Shown in pieces: positions 23,901-35,100 of a stretch of 64,000 nucleotides of DNA; the stretch's first letter is position 1; the number at the start of each line of letters is the position of its first letter. A program made the position numbers and the translations under genes. A model generated the notes under the pieces. That model was given only the letters and a program-made list of their open reading frames with translations, was not told the origin of the DNA and made no database searches. Source of the stretch: Sceloporus undulatus. Taxonomy: Eukaryota > Chordata > Lepidosauria > Squamata > Phrynosomatidae. The stretch covers positions 135,926,123 through 135,990,122 of the forward strand of contig NC_056525.1 in the NCBI RefSeq assembly GCF_019175285.1, written 5' to 3'.

Positions 23901-26900
23901 TCTACTCAAACATTCCTTCACTTCTTTTTCCATAGTACTTTTGTTCAGTCTTGTTTTCACGATGCTTTTGAATGGCAGCGCTACACACCATTTGAGCTTT
24001 TGGGGTTTTCCATCATTATGACATTTGTTGATCCTATTGCAGGAAATTTCACTTTTTATGCTCACTAATAAGGACTCAAAGAAAGTAGCAGCTGTGATGC
24101 CAAAATGGCCATTGGCTGCTTTGTGGAATATAAGCAAACTGGTACTTCCAAATTTTAATGGTGTTTTAATTTAATAAAATAAAATTTATTTGGTTTCATG
24201 GTGTTTTAGCAAACAGACAAAAGAGGTGAACTATGCCGGTGCCTGTTTTTCCGCCGAGGGAAAAAGAACCTGCAAAAAGTGGGCTCACCACACTGGCACT
24301 TGCATAACAGTGGTGGCGACCATGTAAACAGGGCGCTGCCATTTTTACGCTCCCATCAAGTGCGAGGGTTGCGGGGCACGTTCCCCAGGCAATCCTCACA
24401 CATGATGAGAGCGCCTGAAAGGCCGGTATGTACCAGGCCTTAAATTGCTTCCTGAGAGAACTGCATTCTTATTTTAAAAAAAGGAAAAAAAAATTGAAAA
24501 AAACATCTGAAAATATATATTGTATTGTTACAATATGATGGTGGGACTAGAGTTCCCAGGTGCTCTATGTAAGAAAAAAATGATTACCAAAACGAACCAA
24601 AATTTGTAGTCTTTGTGGTCCTAAGAAAAGTATACCTATTTTTAAAATATGAATAGCCAGTTTAGGACTCTGTTTCTCAGTGGAAATTATAACAATGATA
24701 TCACCAGGCATTTCTGCAGACCCAAGTGTACCAACAACCCATTGTTCAAGAATTAGAAAGAAAAGGAAAGAGTGGATGTATTAGGAGTGGAAAACATGGC
24801 TATTTAGTAACTGCCATGCCATCAAGGCTGAAGAATGGTGGGAGAGCAGTCCCTGGTGCTTACCTATGTGCTTTGGAGAAACGTGTCACAAGACGACCCT
24901 CTTCAACATTCAGGATATGAATAGATTTATCCTTGGAGACCGTGTAGAGCTCTAGAGGGCAAGGGGGAAATGACATATGTCACCATGCACGACTAAAACT
25001 TCATAAGGTGCATTTGCTTGCAACCATGAAAATAAATCAAATTCAGTATCAACAGATGAACAAGTTATTCCAGCTATTAGTACCCTTACAGATTTTGGAG
25101 TACATTAAAAATGTGATGGGTATATTGCACATTCATGGACAGATGTTACAGTCTGATGGCTGATTAGAGTTGTATTTCACAAAATTTACATCCAAGAAAC
25201 TTGACTTTTTTTTGGTAAAGTATAAAGATATGACACATAAATGTTTGTGTAAAACCTAGGGCACAGGTGCTGACTGACCAGGTGAGAAGCTAACCTAACT
25301 AAACAAAATTAGAGAGAGAGAGAGAAGTGGCCTTAAAGAGAAACACAAACAGTGGAGTGACTTGTAGTAAACCTGACTACAGAGGGTTACTGGTATCAGA
25401 TGGCTGATTTAATCAGATGGAAAGCAGCAAGTACCTCCAAGTGTTACATCACTGAGGAAAGGTATGTAGAGAGATCTTGTAGCACCTTTGAGACTAACTG
25501 AAAGAGAGAAGTTGGCAGCATGAGCTTTCGAAAACTTCAGTCTACTTCCTCAGATGCTTTTGGATGAGGAAGTAGACTGAAGCCTATAAAAGCTCACACT
25601 GCCAACTTCTTTCTTTCAGTTAGTCTCAAAGGTGCTACAAGATCTCTCTACATATTGATTCTACAGACTAACACGGCTATATCTTTGAATTCTATCGCTG
25701 AGGAAAAAAATAAAAGTCCTGACTGACTAGATGACAAAAAAGCCAAAACATTTATTTTATTTATTATTATTAATTATTATTATATTATTATTATTGATAA
25801 TTTATTTATACCCCACTAAACATGAGTCAGTGTGATGCGGCAGCTAACAAGGCCAATGCGATTTTAGGCTGCATCAATAGAAGTATAGTGTCTAGATCAA
25901 GGGAAGTAATAGTGCCACTCTATTCTGCTTTGGTCAGGCCCCATCTGGAATACTGTGTCCAGTTCTGGGCACCACAATTAAAAAAGGACATTGAGAAACT
26001 GGAGCGTGTCCAAAGGAGAGTGACTAAAATGGTGAAAGGTCTGGAAACCATGCCCTATGAGGAATGACTTAGGGAGCTGGGGAACTTTAGTCAGGAGAAG
26101 AGAAGGTTAAGAGGTGATATGACAGCCCTGTTTAAATAATGAAGGGATGTCATACTGAGGAGGAAGCTGACTTGTTTTCTGCTGCTCCAGAGAACAGGAC
26201 CTGGAACAATGGATGCAAGCTGCAGGAAAAAAGATTCCACCTCAACATTAGGAGGAACTTCCTGACAGTAAGGGCTGTTCGACAGTGGAACAAACTCCCT
26301 TGGAGTGTAGTGGAGTCTCCTTCCTTAGAGATCTTCAGAGGCCGGATGACCATCTGTCAGGGATGCTTTGATTGTGATTTCCTGCATAGCAGGGGGTTGG
26401 ACTGGATGGCCTTTGCGGTCTCAGCCAAAAGGCTATTAACACCATTTACACTGGCAGAAGTTAGTAAAGATCTATCTCTGATTAGATGGAGATAGACTGG
26501 AGATACTATAAAACCAAATGTGAAGAGCCAGAGCCAGAAGGGAAGCTGAGTGAGGATAGTGTTTTAGAGTAACATTGTCTTCAGTATGCTGTTGTCACCT
26601 CAAAATGCAACATTGTAATTTGTAACACATTATCCTCTATCTGACTTAGAAGTACATATTACTGTGTGTAACAGAGATTACTTTCCAAAAGTAAGCACTG
26701 TGTGGTAGCCTTAACACTTTTTCTCCAGAAAGATGAACAGAAACAACTTGTATTTCCAGTGAACTCAATTCCAGTGTATTACATAACTGGATACAAGCCC
26801 TGGGGGGGAGAATAACTCACTGTGGCCATCATGGGAAAAGGACACTTCCCGGCAGGATTTCAAGTGATGTCCTGAAGACCAAAGTTCCTTGTTCCCACCT

Positions 26901-28768
26901 TCCACACACGAGTATGAATACCTGAAATTTTTAAAAAGGAGGGATCTTGTCACATACTTAGATATAAAAATTGTTCTGGAGGAGGAGAAAGAAACAGTAT
27001 TGCTGAAGTTGGGCAAGAGAAACGTTAGGAAGACATTTCCGTCTGACGTATGACACACAAACATGTCTACCCTCCTCCAGCCCAAGCCATGAAAACTTTT
27101 GACTGCTTTCACACACTTCTTGTGGATGTCCTGAGACACCTAGTTGGTAATACCTCCAGAGCCATGATACCCTGAAACAGTTAAAGGACCTTGGATTAGA
27201 TCAGTTATAGAAAACATTTGGAGGACTGGAAGCCACACTGGCCCCTATAAAACCTTTTGGCTGCCATAACAAGGTTTGTAAATGGACAAGGGGAAATTCA
27301 CACCCACTTTCTACTACCAGCAATCCCGATCAGGCTAACGGGACAAGATGTTAGGTTAAAGATATAGGATGGGGGACACCTGGCTTAAGGAGACTACGTG
27401 TGAAAGGGATCTAGGACTCCACGGAGACCACAAATTGAACATGTCAACAGTGTGATGCGGCAGGTGAAAAGGCCAATGCAATTATAGACTGAATCAATAG
27501 AAGTATAGTATCTAGATCAAGGGAAGTAATAGTGCCACTCTATTCTGCTTTGGTCAGGCCCCACCTGGAATATTGTGTCCAGTTCTGGGACCACAATTCA
27601 AAAAGGACATTGAGAAACTGGAGCGTGCCCAAAGGAGGGTGACTAAAATGGTGACGAGTCTGGAAACCATGCCCTATGAGGAATGACCTAAGGAGCTGGG
27701 GATGTTTAGCCTGGAGAAAAGAAGGTTAAGAGGTGATATGATAGCCCTGTTTAAATATTTGAAGGGATGTCATATTAAGGAGGGAACAAGCTTGTTTTCT
27801 GCTGCTCCAGAGACTAGGACCTGGAACAATGGATGCAAGCTACAGAAAAAAAGATTCCACCTCAACATTAGGAGGAACTTCCTGACAGTAAGGGATGTTC
27901 GACAGTGGAACACACTCCCTTGGAGTGTAGTGGAGTCTCCGTCCGTGGAGGTCTTTGAACAGAGGCTTGATGGCTATCTGTCAGGGATGCTTTGACTGAG
28001 AGTTCCTGCATAGCAGGGGCTTGGATTGGATGGCCCTTGTGGTCTCTTCCAACTCTACGATTCTATGGTTCTATGAAAGCTGTCTCCCTCTTCTTGTGAT
28101 CCTGTTCCACATCACTGTTTCCCCACTAATAAAAGACCAACAGTGATCTTGCTCTGGATTACAGCAGTGGAAACTAGGCAGGAAGGAAGTGGGTCCAATC
28201 TATCATGACTACTCTTCACCAGAAGAACACTCCAAGAGTGTTCCTATTAATATTTGTATTGTGGTCTGTTTGTTTGATTTCGCATCCCTTCATTGTGTTG
28301 CAGAACTTTATATTTTCCATCTTTTTAGCCAGCAGCAGGGATTATGGGAAACAGAAGGCACCCAATAATAAGACGACTTATTTCTGAAATACTGACCATT
28401 CAACTGTAGATAGGCAGCCCCTGAAAGGCTCTACTGACAATTGTACAAATGGATCTTTTCTGGACTACTAATGGGGAAAAGGGGAGCACTCCTGCAATTG
28501 CACAGTCAACACAAATGCAGTCAGAGAAGCTATACTCACACATATACATCACCGTCCACATCTCCAGCAGCTATTATATCTTGACAGGGGTGAAAGGCAA
28601 TGGTATTAGCAGCAGCTTCAAGGGAAATATCTTCAGGGGTGTTTCGAAGTCTAGGTTCATGTTCAACTTCTTCCTCATCTGAAGATGCCTAAGTGAGGAA
28701 GAAAACAAAAACAGCATCAGTGAGAACATATCAAATTCGTGAATAATCAAAGCTGCAAATATGGAGGG

Positions 28769-28810
<42 letters not shown>

Positions 28811-29382
28811 CCCTGAGAGATGGGAGCTTGGCACAGACATACTCAGTGTGAACTACATTAAATTTTACTACTCCTGACAAATTTCTGAGCTTTAATTTTA
28901 AGTGTAAATTGGGGTATTTATATTGACCCAAGGAGGATAAAATGACCCCAGGTTTTTGGGGGGTCAATTTTGGGGACTGAAATGTTCTAGATTTAAACCA
29001 TGCTGCATCCACACTGCAGAAATAACCCAGTTTGGTAGCGCTTTAACTTGTCTGGCTCTCTGCTATGGAATTCTGGGAGTTGGAGTTTGGCGGCCCACAA
29101 CAACTCCAACTCCCGAAATTCCTATAGCAGAGAGCCAGAAAAAGAGCTAAAGCGCTGCCAAACCGGGTTATTTCTCCAGTGTGGATGCAGCTGCTGCTCT
29201 TGCCTCCAGCAACTAACAGAGGCCTCTTTACAACCAGCCCCTTCCCCTGAGGAAGAACAGTAGGAACCCCCCCACAAAAAGGCGGCCCATAACTGGCGAC
29301 CCTGGCTTTAGTAGGCCTCAGGGCCCCAAAGTCGCGTTGCTAGGAGACGCCACTTCCGACTTACTTCCCTGGGCGCCGCCAT
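20947..29382 (-). CDS. WDR55: WDR55: WD repeat-containing protein 55 (complete)
   Basis: Eight coding exons on the minus strand, in order: 29365-29382, 28540-28688, 26821-26921, 24864-24951, 23213-23392, 22566-22665, 22185-22354 and 20947-21268. They total 1128 nt and give 375 aa (human about 383). All junctions are GT-AG and in phase. The product starts MAAPRE and has an acidic stretch ([10 protein letters not shown]). A WD-repeat propeller follows, with the family signatures [64 protein letters not shown] and [10 protein letters not shown]. The tail is lysine-rich (DDYRKKKKK) and ends acidic (ESDSD). WDR55 is known as a nucleolar protein needed for rRNA maturation; the basic C-terminal run fits nucleolar targeting. 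It runs convergent with DND1 and shares strand with IK upstream. Confidence 0.97.
21418..21636. mobile_element. TA-type MITE in WDR55 intron
   Basis: The left end GTGGGCCCTTGGTATCCACT and right end GTGGATATGGGGGGCAACTC are diverged relatives of the ends at 5787-6022. Confidence 0.55.
22788..23012. mobile_element. TA-type MITE in WDR55 intron
   Basis: The ends CAATCAGCTCTTCTCTTCC and GGATATGAAGAGCTGATTG are inverted repeats flanked by TA (22786-22787 and 23013-23014). Confidence 0.65.
25465..25695. mobile_element. Inverted-repeat (fold-back) element
   Basis: Two arms of about 85 bp are exact opposites: TAGCACCTTTGAGACTAACT and AAGTTGGCAGCATGAGCTTT on the left, AGTTAGTCTCAAAGGTGCTA on the right, meeting at a short loop near 25555. 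It ends with TACAGACTAACACGGCTAT. A second copy is at 30474-30665, and one arm is amplified in DND1 intron 1 (6447-6902). Family not assigned. Confidence 0.65.
25819..26426 (+). repeat. CR1 LINE 3' fragment with end of ORF2
   Basis: Encodes the last part of CR1 ORF2 ([42 protein letters not shown]). It is followed by the short 3' UTR with GGACTGGATGGCC. It is 5'-truncated and interrupted, so not a host gene. The copy at 27365-28074 is closely similar. Confidence 0.85.
27365..28074 (+). repeat. CR1 LINE 3' fragment with end of ORF2
   Basis: Longer than its neighbour at 25819, starting within the GACACCTGGCTTAAGGAGAC region. It has the same ORF2 end ([16 protein letters not shown]) and ends in the CR1 signature ATTCTATGGTTCTATG. 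Both copies lie in WDR55 introns, antisense to the gene. Confidence 0.85.
28769..28812. repeat. (TA)n(GA)n compound microsatellite
   Basis: About ten TA units pass directly into about eight GA units, 80 bp upstream (in transcription order) of WDR55 exon 2. Confidence 0.9.
28999..29192. mobile_element. Palindromic MITE in WDR55 intron 1
   Basis: The arms begin TGCTGCATCCACACTGCAGA and end CCAGTGTGGATGCAGC. Same family as 7628-7830. Confidence 0.7.
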
Positions 29383-29440
29383 CTTGGGGACCACGCTTTG
29401 GAGGCAGGCAAGGGACTACTGCGCCTGCGCAGTAAGGGAA
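29383..29440 (-). promoter_or_regulatory. WDR55: WDR55 GC-rich promoter with NRF1-like palindrome
   Basis: Directly upstream of the WDR55 start codon (29382) the DNA is GC-rich. It contains TGCGCCTGCGCA at 29420-29431, which fits the NRF1 consensus, followed by GC-rich AAAGGCGGGGTC. There is no TATA box, so this is a housekeeping-type promoter. Confidence 0.6.
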
Positions 29441-29526
29441 AGGCGGGGTCCGGGGAAGAGGAAGCCATTCTTCATAGACAACAATTACAAGACTAATTGC
29501 TCTGCTTGACAGTTAGCAAGAGAGCT

Positions 29527-29895
29527 CTGCTGCCTCCACACTGGAGAAATAATCCAGTTTGAGACCGCTTTAACTGCCCTGGCTCAGTGCAAGGGAATTC
29601 TGGCAGAAGAAGGGAAGATTAAAATATAAACATCCATAGGACTGAAGGGTTTTTGTTGTTGTTGTTGACAAACCCAGAGTCTTTGAGGCCATGTCTGCAC
29701 TGCAGAATGAATGCAGTTTGATACCGTTCTAACTGCCATGGCTCAAGGCACTGGGACCTGTCATTCCTGAGAGAGATTTAGCCTTCTCTGCCAGAGAGCT
29801 CTGGTGCCACAACAAACCACAAATCTCGATTCCATAGGATGCAGCCATTACAGTTAAAGCAGTGTCAACCCAGATTAGTTCTGCAGTGTGTCAGC
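29527..29895. mobile_element. Two MITE copies upstream of WDR55
   Basis: A partial copy (29527 to about 29600, TGCCTCCACACTGGAGAAAT) and a fuller copy (29688-29895, ends CCATGTCTGCACTGCAGAAT and TTAGTTCTGCAGTGTG) of the CATCCACACTGGAG family lie back to back, separated by a short GTT run. Confidence 0.6.
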
Positions 29896-31577
29896 AGGCT
29901 CTATGTCTCACCTAGCAGATCAGAGAACCACTCCTTTTAGCCTTTCTGCCCTCTTTCCATCCATCTATTAAGATCTTAAAATTGAGAACTGATGTCTCAG
30001 GTGGCTTTTTGCCTTCTCTCTTTCTTGTATGCAGTTGCTTTTGAATGTTAAACCTGTGGACAGAGGTTTTCTCTCCCCTGAATTTTGTGGCCCATGCTAG
30101 GAACATTTTCAGCTAAACAGTGTGAAGAGGGACAGGGATGGTTTAAATAATGATGTTGTGAGCTTAAGTAATTGTATGTACCGCACTGTGTACATTTACA
30201 GCGCTTTATAAATAAGGGTTAATAATAATAATAATAATAATAAAGTAATGATGTTGCTTCACAGTAGTTCCCTCAGTATGGTTAAGTCTTGTCAGTGACT
30301 AGTTTATAAAATCCCAGAGATGTGTCTGTTCAGGACTACCAGTTGTACTTAGACCAATAAAAGCACATTTGAGTACCTCTATTCAGCCGCTGAAACCATA
30401 AGCTGCGACAGAATTATTGGTAATATTTGATGGAAGCGCACACACTGCTGCTAAATCACAACAAGATCTGTTAATTCAAAGGTATAGCCATGTTAGTCTG
30501 CAGAATCAGTATGTAGAGAGCTTGTGGTACCTTTGGGACTAAAGAAAGAAGCTGGCAGCATGAGCATTCATAGACTTAAGTCTACAGTACTTCCGAATGC
30601 ATCCGAAAGTCTACGAAAGCTCATGCTGCCAACTTCTTTTAGTCAGTCTCAAAGGTGCTACAAAATGAAGATATATTAACTAATTCATAGAGACCTCACT
30701 GTGCTGGGTAAAAGGAGAAAGCAGGTGCAAATGTGGTGGGAAAGTGATGCTTTCATCAAGAAAATGCACCTAGTGTTGGTGTTTGTTTCACTTGTTCATA
30801 CTCCTTGGGCAGTTTCATGCAAAGTCTAGAACTCTGAACATATCCTTTCAAAGGCTTTAATATTCCATGGCCTCAGTCCTATTACTCCCAACTAGACTGA
30901 ATCAGGCGGATTTACCTGGGTGTTGGCTCTAACTTGGAAGGACCAATAGGTTTCCACCAATGTTTGTATTACCACAATGCAGACTAAACTAGAGCAGGAA
31001 TCTTGAGATTATTTCACTAAGGACTAGCAACAGGATTTGTAAGGTAAATGACAATCGTACTGAACCAGTGCTATCAATTGTTTCCCTTAATTGTTTATAC
31101 CCAGACACTTGCATGGAATAATCAGAAAGAATCTTCTGCAAAAACAGTTCTAATAAACTCACGCTAACTGCTTTGATCTTATTGGAAAGGCAGTATACAA
31201 ATAAATATTATTATTAAAGAATCCCAAGTATAAAGTTATATAAGGCCTTCAGAAGTCCTACTTTCAGGCGCATAATTGAGAACTATCAGACTGATGCATA
31301 CCTGGGCCTCACATATTTGGAATTGCCACTTCCATTTTTACTTTTCTTGTTCCATTTTGTTTTTACCTAGTAGTTTTTATGTTGGTAGCAGCTGTTTCTG
31401 TTGTTAAAACCCTTGTTATTTTGTTGTTGATACATATATATTGTTGATATTTTAACATAGAATAGGATGATTTTATCCTGAAAGGCAGAATCTGGTAATT
31501 GCGGGACCAATTAAAGTTTAGCTATTGGCTCAAACAAGACAGCATGAAAAACTAATTTCTTTCCAAAAACAAACATA
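29896..31577. other. Intergenic stretch between WDR55 and IK
   Basis: No gene seen. It contains a retroposon tail at about 30177-30243 (CAGCGCTTTATAAATAAGGG then (AAT)n), a fold-back element at 30474-30665, and otherwise AT-rich DNA without open frames of note. Confidence 0.45.
30474..30665. mobile_element. Inverted-repeat (fold-back) element
   Basis: Older copy of the 25465-25695 element: AAGCTGGCAGCATGAGC faces GCTCATGCTGCCAACTTCTT, and the left end reads ATAGCCATGTTAGTCTGCAG. Confidence 0.6.
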
Positions 31578-31810
31578 GGCCTGTTACAGACTGCCAAAAT
31601 AAAGCTGCTTCAGGTTTCTTTGGAAATATGCTGTTTAAATGCTGCATGCATCCTAAGAATCCAGAAGCTGCACCAAAGCTGCACTCCAGTGCTTAGGAAT
31701 GGAGTGTGGCTTTGGTGCGACCTCTGGACTCTTAGGACCCATGCATCATTTAAATAGCATACCTCCAAAGAGACCCGAAGCAGCTTTATTTTGGCAGTCT
31801 GTAACAGGCC
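31578..31810. mobile_element. Palindromic PIF/Harbinger-like MITE
   Basis: The ends GGCCTGTTACAGACTGCC and its reverse complement are intact and flanked by ATA on both sides (31575-31577 and 31811-31813). It lies just beyond the IK poly(A) signal. Confidence 0.75.
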
Positions 31811-31901
31811 ATACTCTCCATTTCCACCATGCATGGTAGTTTACATGCACTACCCTTTACCAAAGAACAGAACAAAGAATCTGACAAATATTTGTGCAGG
31901 T

Positions 31902-31907
31902 TTTATT
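31902..31907 (-). terminator. IK: Candidate IK poly(A) signal
   Basis: AATAAA on the minus strand about 270 nt after the IK stop codon, giving a short 3' UTR. Confidence 0.6.
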
Positions 31908-32179
31908 ACATGTACAAGAATTACCAGGCACAAAATCTAAAGTGCAGGCTCCTATGGAAGCACTGCTGCACACAGTACAAGACGAGGAAGACAGCCAGTA
32001 AGGTTCTTCAGAAGAATCAGGAATTCTTTCTTGTGTTTACACACTCAAGGCCCTGCACTATCCTGAGCTCAGGAATCATGTGGGCTTTGCACCAGAGCGG
32101 AAAGGGCTACTGTGATCCTCCATCAAAGTTGTATCCCAGCATAGAGATGTAGCCAAAGGGACTAGGAGCTCAAGAAGGT

Positions 32180-35100
32180 TCAATATTTTGGTCTCTTCAC
32201 CTCAACCCTGAAATTAGAGAAATGTATGAGACACAATATATGGACGAGCACATTAGAGAACACAAAATACAGGGGGCAAAGAATGCTAAGATCTCTTCAA
32301 AGTCAGACAAACATAAACACTGTTTTTAACTCTCTGAGTTGCACTCACAAATCACAGATAGTGACATTCACTTAAAGGCAAATATGTCTGCCAATGCTAG
32401 AAGCACAGAATATGTGCAATAGTGTTTCATATATACGTTTTTAGAGTTACGTGAAGAAGCCAAGAGAATAAAATATGGCAATGTTTACTCTCAAAGATAG
32501 TAGCTTGAAGTGTTCCTAAGTATTTTCTATTCAGATAAAAACTTCATGGAGTCAATGAAACTGGTTGCATGTGAGATTTTAGCAATTTAAGTCAGCAAGA
32601 GTTTTCTTGGTAAATGCCAAGACACAAATATTTTATTTTGACTAACAATTTGAGTAGAGAATACATTTGCTAGAATCCACATGCCACCATGGTATAAAAA
32701 TTAAAGGACCTGGTGTAAACAACAGTCTTTATACTAGACTGACAAACTGAAGCTTGAATATACAAATTAAATGGGAATCACAGCTTCCAGCAAGACTCAC
32801 ATATTGCCAGTAAAAAGCCTGTAGATAGGAAACAAACTAGGAACAAGTACTTTGGGCTAAAGTGTGTAAGGCAGGTACCTAAAATGTTTTGAATGTTGAA
32901 AGCAGATGGAATAAAAGTAAATCCTAATTTAGCTGTATCTGTATTGTAAAGAAACTCCCTAATATTGCTTTAACTGTTCATTGGTGTATAGTCAACTATA
33001 CATCTATACATTCAAAGATTTAAGCTGCCATGTGACAAACTGCTTACCAGACAGAAAAAGAAATTGAATATAGGATGGCAGTATTTTTCGACTTGAACTC
33101 ATCCTCCAATTATGAAATGATAAAAATGTCTAGCTGCATGGTTTTGAAGACACACAAGAACATGCACACTGCAAAGAACAGACTCAAAGGCATCTTTCAA
33201 ACAACAACTTCTCAAGTAAAAGCAATTCTACTAACCCATCAGCCTCCATCTTCTTCCTTTTCTCAATTATCTGCAGAGAAAGTACAATTACTATATTGTA
33301 GATATAACAATTTCCTGTGTTAGGATAGCATTTACCTTCAATAAAGGAGTATGCAAACTGCACAGACTGAATAGACCAATTGGCTTTCTGCCACGTTTGG
33401 TCAGCATTCAATCCATTCCATTTCCAGATGGAAAACAGAGTCTTTCTTGGCTATTTCAGAACTGGAGTCCTGATTGGCATATGGTTCAATCTGAGAATGT
33501 CCAAGACTAATTCAGACTCCTTTAGGGTTGTACAGAAATGCTAAGCAATTGGTTTGTGTATTCTCCTTTAAATACCCCCAAAATAACTCTAGAAAATATC
33601 TGTGGAAAGTTCCAGAGAAAATTGCAATCCTTAGAGGATCACGGGGTTATAACTGAAGAATAGTTATGTTCAGGAAACTCACTGCACTGATCTTCTTCCA
33701 CTGGCGATCCAATTCAGCCTTATCATTGGTCTCCTTGAAACGGCGTGTCTTACGGCCTTCAGACATCTTGATTCCATACTGAAATGCCGCTCTAGGATAA
33801 TACAAACAGAAATGTAGATGGGGAAACTGTACCTTTACATTTGGGCAGAGAGGAGCTGGATGCTCTCTCACAGTTAAGATCTGTGCACTCAGCTCTGGTA
33901 TAGCAGGGCAGGCAGATAATCTGGGTGGGTCCCCAACCATAATGGATTGTAATACAAGTCACACCATAAACCAGCTGGCAAAGACACACACACTTTCAGG
34001 ACAAGCTACACACTCACTTGGGCAAAGCCTCTTTGTTATTCATATATTCGCTGTATTCTTCTTGTGTGTCAAAGTCCCAACGACCAAGTGGTCCTTTTTT
34101 GTTTCCCTTGAGGAGAAAAAGAACAGGGAAAAGCTTGGTGTACTGATGCATTAAAATGGTATGAACTAAACACTCTAGACTGCAAATCTTCTGTGTTTTA
34201 ATGCTCATTACCTCTACTGAATAATTGAACATCCAAATTTATCTGCAAGTAATAAAACTCATCATGTGAAACAGAAAGGTTTGCTCTTAATATTCTTTTT
34301 ATTTTATTTTTAATTTTAAAGTTGAGAGGGTCTTTAAAAAATGTCAGTCCCATACATGCAGTCTGAAGTGAGGCTGATAGCCACAAGCTATCATTCTGTC
34401 ACCTCATATTGATGCAAACCAGGCCAAGATTCCAGTGGGAACTGGGAGCAATAAGATCTCTCCAATGACCCAGGATCTATATACTCTGAGAAACTAGAGG
34501 AATCATGCCAAGGAAATATTTTCCCACAGTAAAAATGGTTATGTTGAAGCTGTAAACAATTGAAAATATACCTGATCCATTTTGCTATAGTCTACTTCTT
34601 CATCACTATCCACAGCCATGTCATCCATTCTAGAAAGAAAACAAACACTTGAGAGCTCTCATTCTTCTACCCCAGTTCTGGAGGCAGCAGAATACAGGCA
34701 GCCACCACTGACAGTAGGCTTATCTAATCACAAATACTACAAGTTGATTTAGTATCAAGTAATGATAAATAATGATAGTAATGATAAGAATACACAAGGA
34801 AGAAGAACTGTTCATAAAGACACCATAAAGAACAACTGAGGGATTTCAGCGGAACTTCCCAAAACAACTCCAAATCTTTGATATTTTTAGACCACTATGG
34901 AAGACATCAAGGGCAGTATAATGCATAAAGGTAATCTGGATATAATGAGGATACACTTAATCCATATTACATTGTGAATATAGGGCCCCAAATGAGGCTA
35001 TTAGCCAGTATATAATGAGGAGTTCAAACTGCCACTGGAAACTCAAAAAGGCAAATTTAACTTCCCTCCCTGCTACTACAATCTTCTGCTAAAACAAGAC

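Noticed and set aside
25822-26495. Reverse-transcriptase-like open frames
   Set aside because: These are the ORF2 ends of 5'-truncated CR1 copies, not host genes.
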